Assembly (NCBI GenBank): GCA_044225565.1
Contig: JBGAIL010000227.1
Coordinates: 1 to 6,933 of the forward strand
DNA length: 6,933 nt
Direction: 5' to 3'
Origin: CAVXAE01 sp044225565
GTDB lineage: Bacteria > Pseudomonadota > Gammaproteobacteria > Steroidobacterales > Steroidobacteraceae
Part shown: one piece after another, positions 1 to 6,228 of the stretch
Numbering within the stretch: the stretch's first letter is position 1
Layout of the letters: each line of letters begins with the position of its first letter
The notes under the pieces: model-generated
What the model saw: only the letters and a program-made list of their open reading frames with translations
Databases searched by the model: none
What the model was told of the DNA's origin: nothing
Program-made: the position numbers and the translations under genes

Positions 1-1
1 C

Positions 2-484
2 TTCCTTCCGGGCATGGTGGACTGGCTGAACCAGACCACGGGACTGAAGATCCGCATCGCCTCGCACGGTATCGTGGCCGAGCCCGGCCATGCCTACATC
101 GCGCCGGACGATTTCCATCTCGCGGCAACCGCGTCGGGCCGCATCCTGCTCGCGCGCGAGCCGGCCGAGAACGGCCTTCGGCCCTCGGTGTCGTACCTGT
201 TCCGCTCGCTGGCCCACAGCTGCGGCGCGGGCGCGATCGGCGTGCTGCTCACCGGCATGGGCAAGGACGGCGCGCAGGAACTGAAGCTGATGAAGGACAG
301 AGGGGCTCTCACCATCGCGCAGGACCGCGAGAGCTCCATCGTGCACGGCATGCCCGGCGAGGCCATCGCCATCGATGCCACCGTGCAGATACTGCCGGCG
401 GACCGCATTGCGGATGCACTCGTCATTCACGTCAAACGCAAGGCCGCGACGGCGGCAGGACAGGAACCATGGGCGTCGCCCTGA
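2..484 (+). CDS. cheB: CheB-type chemoreceptor glutamate methylesterase, C-terminal part (5' end outside window)
   Basis: This is the last 160 residues of a CheB methylesterase, which removes methyl groups from (or deamidates) glutamates of chemoreceptors and so resets signalling in the cytoplasm. The frame is open from the window edge, so the in-frame ATG at 14 is an internal Met, not a start. Visible landmarks are an APDDFHL segment (pattern 'G-x-x-yiAPxdxHl') and the hallmark LLTGMGKDGA, whose Asp (codon 266-268) matches the catalytic Asp of the Ser-His-Asp triad. The TIAQD and GMP segments typical of the domain's end follow. The catalytic Ser and His and any N-terminal receiver domain lie upstream and cannot be judged. 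The end overlaps the next gene by 16 nt, so the two are probably translated from one message. It could serve a Wsp-like or other non-flagellar chemosensory pathway rather than swimming; the window does not show which. The family assignment is secure. Confidence 0.93.
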   Translation, partial: FLPGMVDWLNQTTGLKIRIASHGIVAEPGHAYIAPDDFHLAATASGRILLAREPAENGLRPSVSYLFRSLAHSCGAGAIGVLLTGMGKDGAQELKLMKDRGALTIAQDRESSIVHGMPGEAIAIDATVQILPADRIADALVIHVKRKAATAAGQEPWASP

Positions 485-2304
485 AACCGGACTCCCGCAT
501 CGAGGTCCTCATCGCGGAGGACAGCCCCACGCAGGCCGCGCGCCTGAAGCACATCCTGGAGCAGGAGGACTACCAGGTGACCTCGGCCGCGAACGGCCGC
601 CTGGCGCTCGAGGCTGCCCGGCGCCGCAAGCCCGCGCTGATCATCAGCGACGTGGTGATGCCCGAGATGACCGGATACGAGCTCTGCAACGCCATCAAGA
701 GCGATCCACGCCTGAGCGACATCCCGGTCATCCTCGTGACCACGCTCTCGGATCCGCAGGACGTGATCCGCGGGCTCGCCTGTCGCGCCGACAACTTCAT
801 CCTCAAGCCCTACGATACGGACTACCTGCTCGGCCGCGTGCAGTTCGTGCTGGTGAACAGCCGGATGCGCCAGAGCGAGCAGCCGGGCATGGGCCTGGAG
901 ATCTTCTTCAACGGCCAGCGGCACTTCATCACCGCGGACCGGCTGCAGATCCTCAACCTGCTGCTGTCCACCTACGAGGCGGCGATCCAGCGCAACCGCG
1001 AGCTCACGAGCACGCAGGACACGCTGCGCCAGACCAACGAGGAGCTGCAGCAGCTCACGCAGGAGCTCGAAGACCGTGTGCGCATGCGCACCGTGGAGCT
1101 CGAGCGCAGCAACGAAGCGCTGCGTCAGGCCCAGCAGGCCGTGATCCAGCAGGAACGCCTGCGCGCGCTGGGGCAGATGGCGAGCGGCATCGCGCACGAC
1201 ATCAACAACGCGATCTCCCCCATCGCGCTGTATACCGAATCGCTCATCGAGCGCGAGTCGAATCTGAGCACCCGGGCCCGCGACCAGTTGCTCACCATCC
1301 AGCGCGCCATAGACGACGTGGCGGCCACGGTGGCGCGCATGCGGGAGTTCTACCGCCCGCACGCCGAAGAAGTGCTGCTGCACGAGATCCAGGTGAATCC
1401 GCTGGTCGACCAGGTGGCCGATCTCACGCGTGCCCGCTGGAGCGACATGCCACAACGCAAAGGCGTGATGATCGAGCTCAGGACGGACCTCGCGGACGGA
1501 CTTCCCGCGATCCTCGGCGCGGAGAACGAGATCCGCGACGCGCTCACCAACCTCATCTTCAACGCGGTGGACGCCATGCCCGAAGGCGGCACCATCGAGG
1601 TGTGCTCCTATCTCAGGAGCGTGCCCGCCTCGGACGGCACGTCCTCAGGGGTGGTGGCGCTCGAAGTGAAGGACAGCGGCGTCGGCATGGACGAGGAGAC
1701 GCGACGCCGCTGCCTGGAGCCCTTCTTCACGACGAAGGGCGAGCGCGGCACGGGCCTGGGGCTCGCCATGGTGTACGGCATGGCGCAACGCCACGGCGCC
1801 GCGCTCGAGATCGAAAGCCAGCCCGGCGCGGGCACGACGATGAGGGTCCTCTTCCAGGTGAGTTCTCCTCTTTCCTCCAGCGAGGGCCAGTCCGGTGCGC
1901 GGCAGACAAGCACGCACGGCCTCAGGCTGCTGATCGTCGACGACGACCCGCTGCTCATCGAGTCGCTGCGCAACACGCTGGAGGCCGACGGGCACGATGT
2001 GACTGCCGCCGACGGCGGGCAGCCCGGCATCGACGCGTTCAGGAAAGCGCTGGCGCAGGGCCGGCCTTTCGATCTCGTCGTCACGGACTTCGGCATGCCC
2101 TATGTGGACGGCCGGCAGGTGATCGAAGCGATCCGTGCGGCGTCGCCGAAAACGCCCATCGTGCTGCTCACCGGCTGGGGGCAGCGCGTGGAGGACGATG
2201 GTCGCGGCCTGCCCGGAGCGGACCGGCTGCTCAGCAAGCCGCCCCGGCTCCAGGAACTGCGCGCAGCGTTGAGCGAGCTCACCGCCGCGCGCGCGCCGGG
2301 TTAG
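469..2304 (+). CDS. Hybrid histidine kinase with receivers at both ends (REC-coiled coil-HisKA-HATPase-REC)
   Basis: A 611-residue soluble signalling kinase with no membrane segment or signal peptide. The N-terminal receiver (about 11-128) has the acidic pair E17/D18, phospho-acceptor D61, T91/T92 and K113. Residues 140-175 are a short linker, followed by a long predicted coiled coil (about 175-232). The dimerisation/phosphotransfer helix carries the H-box around H243 (IAHDIN). The ATPase domain has an N-box (N365, D368), G1 (DSGVGM, 402-407), F-box (PFF near 419) and G2 (GTGLGLAM). After a Ser-rich linker (465-483) comes a second receiver (485-605) with D491/D492, D540, T568 and K590. All key residues are present, so both receivers and the kinase should be active. 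ATG 469 is chosen because AGGA boxes at 457-460 and 462-465 precede it and it overlaps the end of cheB by 16 nt, which suggests translational coupling. There is no DNA-binding, GGDEF or other output domain, so output must pass to an unseen partner or loop back on the kinase. A natural inference is that a CheA-like kinase encoded upstream phosphorylates the first receiver and tunes this kinase. Confidence 0.92.
   Translation: MGVALKPDSRIEVLIAEDSPTQAARLKHILEQEDYQVTSAANGRLALEAARRRKPALIISDVVMPEMTGYELCNAIKSDPRLSDIPVILVTTLSDPQDVIRGLACRADNFILKPYDTDYLLGRVQFVLVNSRMRQSEQPGMGLEIFFNGQRHFITADRLQILNLLLSTYEAAIQRNRELTSTQDTLRQTNEELQQLTQELEDRVRMRTVELERSNEALRQAQQAVIQQERLRALGQMASGIAHDINNAISPIALYTESLIERESNLSTRARDQLLTIQRAIDDVAATVARMREFYRPHAEEVLLHEIQVNPLVDQVADLTRARWSDMPQRKGVMIELRTDLADGLPAILGAENEIRDALTNLIFNAVDAMPEGGTIEVCSYLRSVPASDGTSSGVVALEVKDSGVGMDEETRRRCLEPFFTTKGERGTGLGLAMVYGMAQRHGAALEIESQPGAGTTMRVLFQVSSPLSSSEGQSGARQTSTHGLRLLIVDDDPLLIESLRNTLEADGHDVTAADGGQPGIDAFRKALAQGRPFDLVVTDFGMPYVDGRQVIEAIRAASPKTPIVLLTGWGQRVEDDGRGLPGADRLLSKPPRLQELRAALSELTAARAPG
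2301..2304. other. Overlapping stop codons of two convergent genes
   Basis: The four bases TTAG hold both the TAG stop of the kinase on the + strand (2302-2304) and the TAA stop of the peptidase on the - strand (2301-2303). No intergenic DNA and no hairpin plus T-run terminator is seen here, so each transcript must run into the other gene or be ended by a factor such as Rho. Confidence 0.9.
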
Positions 2305-3923
2305 TCCTCGCCTTCCTCGCCCTCATCGTCGTCGTACGCGAAGGGGTTCGTGTCGGACGGCTTCTGCTCGACGGGCATGCGGGGCAGCGGCTTGTCCGCC
2401 TCGGCGGAAAGCCACAGCATCGATGCGAGGATCACCGAAGCCTGCTTGAGGTCGGCGAGCTTCAGGTGATCGTAGCTGTCGAGGCTGCTGTGGTGGATAC
2501 GGCTGCCGTAGTCCAGCGGGTCCTGGATGAACTGGAATCCCGGCACGCCGACGTCCTGCATGAGCACGTGGTCGGTGCCGCCCGTGTGCTGCGAGACCAC
2601 CGTAGCGGCTCCCATGCTCGCGAACGGCGCGAGCCATTCGCGGAAGATCGGCACCACCGCGAGGTTGCCTTCCGTATAGATGCCGCGCAGCTTGCCCGAG
2701 CCGTTGTCGATGTTGAAGTACGCGGCGAGATCCGTGCTGGTGGCCTTCGGCTTGATCGGCCAGCGCAGGCCCCAAGTGTTGTAAGGATTGATCTTCGCCA
2801 GCTCGGGGTCCGTGACCGGCGGGCGCTCGGCGAGATACTTCTCGACGTACGCCATGGAGCCGAAGATGCCCTGCTCTTCGCCCGACCACAGCGCAAAGCG
2901 GATGGCGCGCTTCGGCTTCAGGCCCAGCGCGGACAGGATGCGCGCAGCTTCCATCACGGATGCGGAGCCGGCGGCGTTGTCCTGCGCGCCATCCGCGGCG
3001 ACCCAGCTGTCGAGGTGCGCGCCGGCCATCACATACCCGGCCTTGGGATCGCGGCCGGGAATTTCCGCGATGATGTTGTAGGCCTTGTGGTCTTCGTCGT
3101 GATAGCTCACGACGCTGGTGACTTCGAGCGTGGGCGGCTCACCGACTTTCGCGAGGCGCGCGAGCTTGCGGTAATCCTCGGCGGCGAGATCGATGCCAGG
3201 CACCTTCGGCGTGTTGCCCACCCGGAAACCGTAGCCCTCGCCATGCAGCAGGCCACCGTCGCGATAGGACTTGTGCACGCGCGCGAGCGCGCCCTCCCCG
3301 GCCAGGAAGGCGTCGAGCTTCGTTTCGAACTGCGCGTTCTGCAACGACTTCTTCACCGCCGATTCGGAATGGCTCGGCTGCTCGTACTCATCGAGCTTGC
3401 GCAGGTCTTCGTCGGTGTAGCGCTGGAATGCCGCCTTGTCGGGCTCGGAACCCTCGTCCGGCAGCGAGACGAGCACGATCTTGCCGCGCAGCTGGCCTTT
3501 CCACTTCGCGAAATCGCGCTCGCGCTTCATCGGAGCGACGAACACGGGCGCGCTCAACGTACCCTGCGTGCCGGGCGTCCAGGCGATGGGGATGGCACGC
3601 ATCGTGAGCACGCGCGGCTTCGTCATGCGCACTTCCACGCGCTCGAAGGACCAGCCGCGGCCGAAGTCGAAGCCTTCGGCGCGCACGTTCTTCAGGCCCC
3701 ATTTGCGGTACTGCTCCTGGGTCCACCTCTCCGCCTCGCGCATCTGCGGCGAGTTCGTCATGCGGCCGCCGATGCGGTCCGTGAGATAGGAGGCCGTCAT
3801 CGGCAGCTCGCTGCGGTTCAGGCCTTCGTCGATGATGCGATTGAGGGTGGCGTGATCGACGCCGCCGGCGGCAAAGGCCGAAGCGGACACGGCGAGCAGC
3901 GAGAATGCAGGCAGGATTCGCAT
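2301..3923 (-). CDS. Secreted M28-family zinc metallopeptidase (aminopeptidase-like)
   Basis: A 540-residue exported peptidase, likely releasing N-terminal residues from peptides outside the cytoplasm with two bound zinc ions. Residues 1-18 form a short signal peptide (MRIL, a hydrophobic stretch, then AFA before the likely cut at 18/19). Residues from about 120 to 270 fall where M28 enzymes often carry a protease-associated insert. The M28 core follows: GAHLDSW (ligand H303, D305), QDNAAG (bridging D315), SGEE (general base E349, ligand E350), FNIDNG (D406) and IHHSSLDS (H478 as last ligand). All expected metal and catalytic residues are present. The last ten residues are eight acidic plus two Gly, an unusual tail. 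The start at 3923 is preferred over an in-frame ATG at 3995 because it begins directly at the signal peptide and has GTGGAGAA (3931-3938) nine nt upstream. The specificity cannot be read from sequence; it could be annotated as M20/M28 aminopeptidase or carboxypeptidase. Confidence 0.93.
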   Translation of the reverse strand: MRILPAFSLLAVSASAFAAGGVDHATLNRIIDEGLNRSELPMTASYLTDRIGGRMTNSPQMREAERWTQEQYRKWGLKNVRAEGFDFGRGWSFERVEVRMTKPRVLTMRAIPIAWTPGTQGTLSAPVFVAPMKRERDFAKWKGQLRGKIVLVSLPDEGSEPDKAAFQRYTDEDLRKLDEYEQPSHSESAVKKSLQNAQFETKLDAFLAGEGALARVHKSYRDGGLLHGEGYGFRVGNTPKVPGIDLAAEDYRKLARLAKVGEPPTLEVTSVVSYHDEDHKAYNIIAEIPGRDPKAGYVMAGAHLDSWVAADGAQDNAAGSASVMEAARILSALGLKPKRAIRFALWSGEEQGIFGSMAYVEKYLAERPPVTDPELAKINPYNTWGLRWPIKPKATSTDLAAYFNIDNGSGKLRGIYTEGNLAVVPIFREWLAPFASMGAATVVSQHTGGTDHVLMQDVGVPGFQFIQDPLDYGSRIHHSSLDSYDHLKLADLKQASVILASMLWLSAEADKPLPRMPVEQKPSDTNPFAYDDDEGEEGED

Positions 3924-4113
3924 GGGAAGCTTCTCCACGAGCGCCGCGCCCAGTCGCGGCGGGCCGCAGTGTACAGGGCACACGCCTGCGGCCATAGGCG
4001 AATGCGACGGAACGAGGGACGAACTGCCGAAGACGATCCGAAAGGCGCTGCAGCGTCGCGAGTGGGCCAGGCGCGATGAGCTCCAGAGGCTGCTCGGCGA
4101 TGCGACGTGCGGT
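3924..4113. other. Gene-free stretch between thpR remnant and peptidase, with weak regulatory candidates
   Basis: These 190 nt code for nothing I recognise in the three - strand reading frames I checked, although the frame of the thpR remnant stays open through them and far into the peptidase gene in a different frame, to 3388. Two weak signals are visible. A - strand TACACT at 3969-3974 could be a -10 box for the peptidase, with a leader of roughly 40 nt; no convincing -35 pairs with it. At 3983-4000 there is an interrupted palindrome CGCCT-GCGGCCAT-AGGCG, centred on GGCC, that could be an operator just upstream of that -10. Both are short enough to be chance in GC-rich DNA. Confidence 0.35.
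3931..3938 (-). promoter_or_regulatory. Shine-Dalgarno of the M28 peptidase
   Basis: On the - strand the bases read GTGGAGAA, with GGAG ending nine nt before the ATG at 3921-3923. It supports the start that leaves an intact signal peptide, against the longer reading from 3995, which would put 24 non-hydrophobic residues in front of it. Confidence 0.7.
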
Positions 4114-4320
4114 ATACGAGAGCGTGACGTGCAGGCGCTCGCGAGCGATGGGGCTGCCTTGCAAGCCGTGCGCAGCCTGCAGGCGCGGAATGAGTTGCTC
4201 GATACGGGCGCCTGCGGACTCGTCGGGATGAAGGCAGAAGAACACCCGGCGCTTGTGCGGCAGGGAATCGTCCCGGGCCAGCAAGCTCAGTTGCTCCATC
4301 GAGTCCGTACGTGCGGTCAT
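4114..4320 (-). pseudogene. thpR: Truncated RNA 2',3'-cyclic phosphodiesterase (ThpR/LigT-like, 2H family), 5' fragment
   Basis: The first 69 residues match the N-terminal half of the 2H phosphoesterases that hydrolyse 2',3'-cyclic phosphates on RNA. A QLSLL leader is followed by RVFFCLHPDE (the usual 'RlFfAl-PD' strand and helix), HGLQG, and ERLHVTLSY with the first HxT motif (H64, T66). After Y69 the likeness stops: the expected strand, the second HxT motif and the C-terminal half, roughly 100 residues, are missing. Only about 190 nt remain before the peptidase start, too little to hold them, and none of the three - strand frames I read there resembles them, so a deletion is more likely than a simple frameshift. 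The ATG at 4318-4320 is chosen over the one at 4362 because a perfect AGGAGG lies six nt before it. With one of its two catalytic motifs gone it should be inactive. A read-through product of about 311 residues ending at 3388 is possible in principle but would overlap the peptidase by more than 500 nt in another frame. Confidence 0.72.
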
Positions 4321-4326
4321 GGATGC

Positions 4327-4332
4327 CCTCCT
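4327..4332 (-). promoter_or_regulatory. Perfect Shine-Dalgarno of the thpR remnant
   Basis: The - strand reads AGGAGG with a six-nt spacer to the ATG at 4318-4320. It fixes the start of the fragment and shows that its translation signal is intact although the gene body is truncated. It partly overlaps TGTAAT (+, 4332-4337), a five-of-six -10 match that could serve the divergent transporter, but no good -35 lies upstream of it. Confidence 0.65.
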
Positions 4333-4340
4333 GTAATGTC

Positions 4341-4385
4341 CGGTACCGCTCCGCCCCGGCACGAGTCTTGCGGGGTGGGCGCCCC
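4341..4385. repeat. Small inverted repeats in the divergent intergenic region
   Basis: The 68-nt gap between the divergent starts holds three short symmetric elements: CGGTACCG (4341-4348, perfect 8-bp palindrome), CCCCG/CGGGG (4354-4358 with 4371-4375, 12-nt loop) and GGGCGCCC (4378-4385, perfect 8-bp palindrome next to the transporter start). They could be regulator sites or leader hairpins acting on the transporter, but such short GC palindromes arise readily by chance here. Confidence 0.3.
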
Positions 4386-4388
4386 AGC

Positions 4389-6176
4389 ATGCCTGCCGAA
4401 CAGATCGTATTCCTCATGATCCTCGCCGGAACGCTGACGCTGTTCGTGAGCGAGAAGGTGCGCATCGACGTGGCGGCGATGATGACGCTGCTGGCGCTGG
4501 CGTTCACGGGCATCCTGTCGCCGTCCGAGGCGCTCTCCGGATTTTCCAGCGAGCCGGCGATCATCGTCGCGGCCGTGTTCGTCATCTCCGCCGCCCTGAG
4601 CGCCACCGGCCTGACGGAACGCATCGGCAGCCTCATCGCCCGGGCGGCCGGCGCGAGCGAATGGCGCGCGATCGTGGTGATCATGCCCGCGGTCGCGGCG
4701 CTCGCCGCCCTCTCTCACCACCTCATGATCACCGCGATGATGCTGCCCATCCTCATGCGGCTCGCACGCGAGCAGAAGCTTCCAGCCTCGCGCCTGCTCA
4801 TGCCCATGTCGCTCGCCGCCTCGCTCGGCACGACGCTCACCCTGTTCAGCGCGCCGGCCTTCCTGCTGGCGAACAATCTCCTCGAGAAGCAGGGCCAGTC
4901 TGGCCTCGACGTCTTCGCCATCACGCCCATCGGCATCGCGCTGGTCGCGCTCGGCGTGCTGTACATGTCGCTCGGCCGCTGGCTGCTGCCGCGGCGTGGC
5001 GCGCGCACCGACGAAGCGGACTACCTGCGCCTCGACCGCTATTACACCGAGCTCGTCGTCGAGGCCGGATCTCCCTGGATCGACCGGCCGCTCGCGGACT
5101 TCCAGGCCCACACCAGGAGGCGCCTGGCCATCGTGGACTGGCTGCGGGCCGACAGGCCGTTTCGCGGCAAGGGCGCGGAGGAGCCGCTGAAAGAAGGAGA
5201 CGTGTTCCTCGTCCGCGCCTCGCCGGACGAGATCGCATCCATCAAGGAAGAGCCGGGCCTGGATCTGCACGCCATCGCCAAGTACGGCGATTCCGCGGAC
5301 GAGCCCAAGGTGGGTCAGGAAGAGAAGGAGCTGGTGCAGGTCGTCGTGGCCCCGCGCTCGCCCTTCGTCGGCCGCTCCATCGGCCGCATCGATTTCCTGA
5401 AGACGCTCGGCGTGGTGGTAGTCGGGCTGTGGCGTCGTGAAGGCTGGTTGCGGGAGGAGATCTCGCAGGTGCGGCTGCAGGAAGGCGACCTGCTGGTGCT
5501 GTGGGGTGCGCCGCGCAGGTTCGCGGAGCTCGCCGAGAACCGCGGCTTCCTCATGATGGTGCCGTTCGCAGCCAGGCCGCGGAAGCGCCATCGCGCCGCG
5601 CTGGCCATCGGCATCGTCGCCGCGGTAGTCGTAGGCGCAGCCTCGGACATCGTGCCGACGCAGTTCGCCTTCCTCGCCGGTGCCGTGGCGCTCGTGGTGA
5701 CCCGATGCGTCAGCATCGAGCAGGCGTATCGCGAGATCGACGTGCGCATCTTCGTGATGATCGCGGGCGTCATCCCGCTCGGCGCAGCGATGGAAAAAAC
5801 CGGTACCGCCGCGCTGCTCGCGGATCATCTGCAGGATCTCACCCATGGGTGGAGCGCGTTCGCCGTGCTGCTGGCGCTTTTCTGGGCCGGTGCCCTGCTG
5901 ACGCAGATTCTCTCCGACGCCGCCACGGTCGTGCTGCTCGCGCCCGTGTCATTGGCGCTCGCACTGGCGCTGGGGCAGCCTCCAGAGCCTTTCGTGGTGT
6001 GCACGGCGCTCGGCGCGGTAGTCGCATTCCTCACGCCCATCGGGCATCACGGCAACCTGCTGATCCTGAACCCAGGTCAGTACACGTTCGGGGATTTCCT
6101 GCGCGTGGGCGTGCCGCTCACGATGCTCATCAGCCTCGTGTGCGCGTGGATGGCGGAACACCTCTGGCTCAGCTGA
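4389..6176 (+). CDS. SLC13-like (DASS/CitT superfamily) membrane transporter with two RCK_C/TrkA_C domains
   Basis: A 595-residue inner-membrane protein built like two-half SLC13 permeases: hydrophobic helices over about residues 4-200, a soluble insert at 205-395, then helices from 403 to 590. The insert holds two RCK_C/TrkA_C-like modules (about 215-287 and 312-390), each ending in an 'L-x-E-G-D-xx-LV' strand (LKEGDVFLV, LQEGDLLVL), which in relatives bind ligands and may gate transport. The two halves carry the usual loops in altered form. The first reads SHHLMIT (109-115) where relatives have an S-x-x-x-N-N-T pattern, and SAPAF where 'GTSTN' is common. The second reads SDAAT (509-513) in place of 'SNNA', and PIGHHGN in place of 'PIGYQTN'. 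The substrate is therefore open: family members move sulfate, dicarboxylates or other anions. ATG 4389 is used because it places the first helix right after the start; only a weak GGGGTGGG (4372-4379) precedes it. It diverges from the thpR fragment with 68 nt between them. Confidence 0.87.
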   Translation: MPAEQIVFLMILAGTLTLFVSEKVRIDVAAMMTLLALAFTGILSPSEALSGFSSEPAIIVAAVFVISAALSATGLTERIGSLIARAAGASEWRAIVVIMPAVAALAALSHHLMITAMMLPILMRLAREQKLPASRLLMPMSLAASLGTTLTLFSAPAFLLANNLLEKQGQSGLDVFAITPIGIALVALGVLYMSLGRWLLPRRGARTDEADYLRLDRYYTELVVEAGSPWIDRPLADFQAHTRRRLAIVDWLRADRPFRGKGAEEPLKEGDVFLVRASPDEIASIKEEPGLDLHAIAKYGDSADEPKVGQEEKELVQVVVAPRSPFVGRSIGRIDFLKTLGVVVVGLWRREGWLREEISQVRLQEGDLLVLWGAPRRFAELAENRGFLMMVPFAARPRKRHRAALAIGIVAAVVVGAASDIVPTQFAFLAGAVALVVTRCVSIEQAYREIDVRIFVMIAGVIPLGAAMEKTGTAALLADHLQDLTHGWSAFAVLLALFWAGALLTQILSDAATVVLLAPVSLALALALGQPPEPFVVCTALGAVVAFLTPIGHHGNLLILNPGQYTFGDFLRVGVPLTMLISLVCAWMAEHLWLS

Positions 6177-6207
6177 CCGGCGTGGCGAGGCGCTATAGTG
6201 GCGCCTC
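6173..6207 (+). promoter_or_regulatory. Candidate promoter and palindromic operator of the flavin oxidoreductase
   Basis: In the 52-nt gap before the flavin reductase, GAGGCGC (6187-6193) and GCGCCTC (6201-6207) form a perfect 7-bp inverted repeat around TATAGTG. The loop contains TATAGT (6194-6199), matching the -10 consensus at five of six positions. CTGACC (6173-6178), four of six to the -35 consensus, overlaps the transporter's stop codon, though the 15-nt spacer is short. Transcription would start near 6206, giving a leader of about 23 nt. A repressor on the repeat would cover the -10. An RNA hairpin is the alternative; there is no T-run, so an intrinsic terminator is unlikely. Confidence 0.45.
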
Positions 6208-6228
6208 CCACCTCTGCCGAAAGCGCAC

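Noticed and set aside
427..1455. A 342-residue open frame on the - strand opposite the kinase
   Set aside because: No recognisable domain; it mirrors the codon pattern of the well-supported kinase gene.
3924..3995. Longer peptidase start at ATG 3995
   Set aside because: It would add 24 residues in front of a good signal peptide, while the ATG at 3923 has its own well-spaced GGAG.
375..4079. A 1234-residue open frame on the + strand crossing three genes
   Set aside because: It runs out of frame through cheB and the kinase and antisense through the peptidase. Its translation is Arg/Ala/Gly/His-rich without domains, the usual result of GC-rich codon bias.
3388..4320. Reading the thpR fragment as a full gene ending at 3388
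   Set aside because: Only the first 69 residues resemble the family; the rest would overlap the peptidase by more than 500 nt in another frame and shows no second HxT motif.
4317..5846. A 509-residue open frame on the - strand opposite the transporter
   Set aside because: Its composition is rich in Arg, His, Glu and Gly, with no motif, and it is fully antisense to a clear membrane protein with intact domains.
6187..6207. Intrinsic terminator after the transporter
   Set aside because: The hairpin arms are present but no T-run follows; the sequence goes on with CCACCTCTGCC, so a promoter or operator role fits better.
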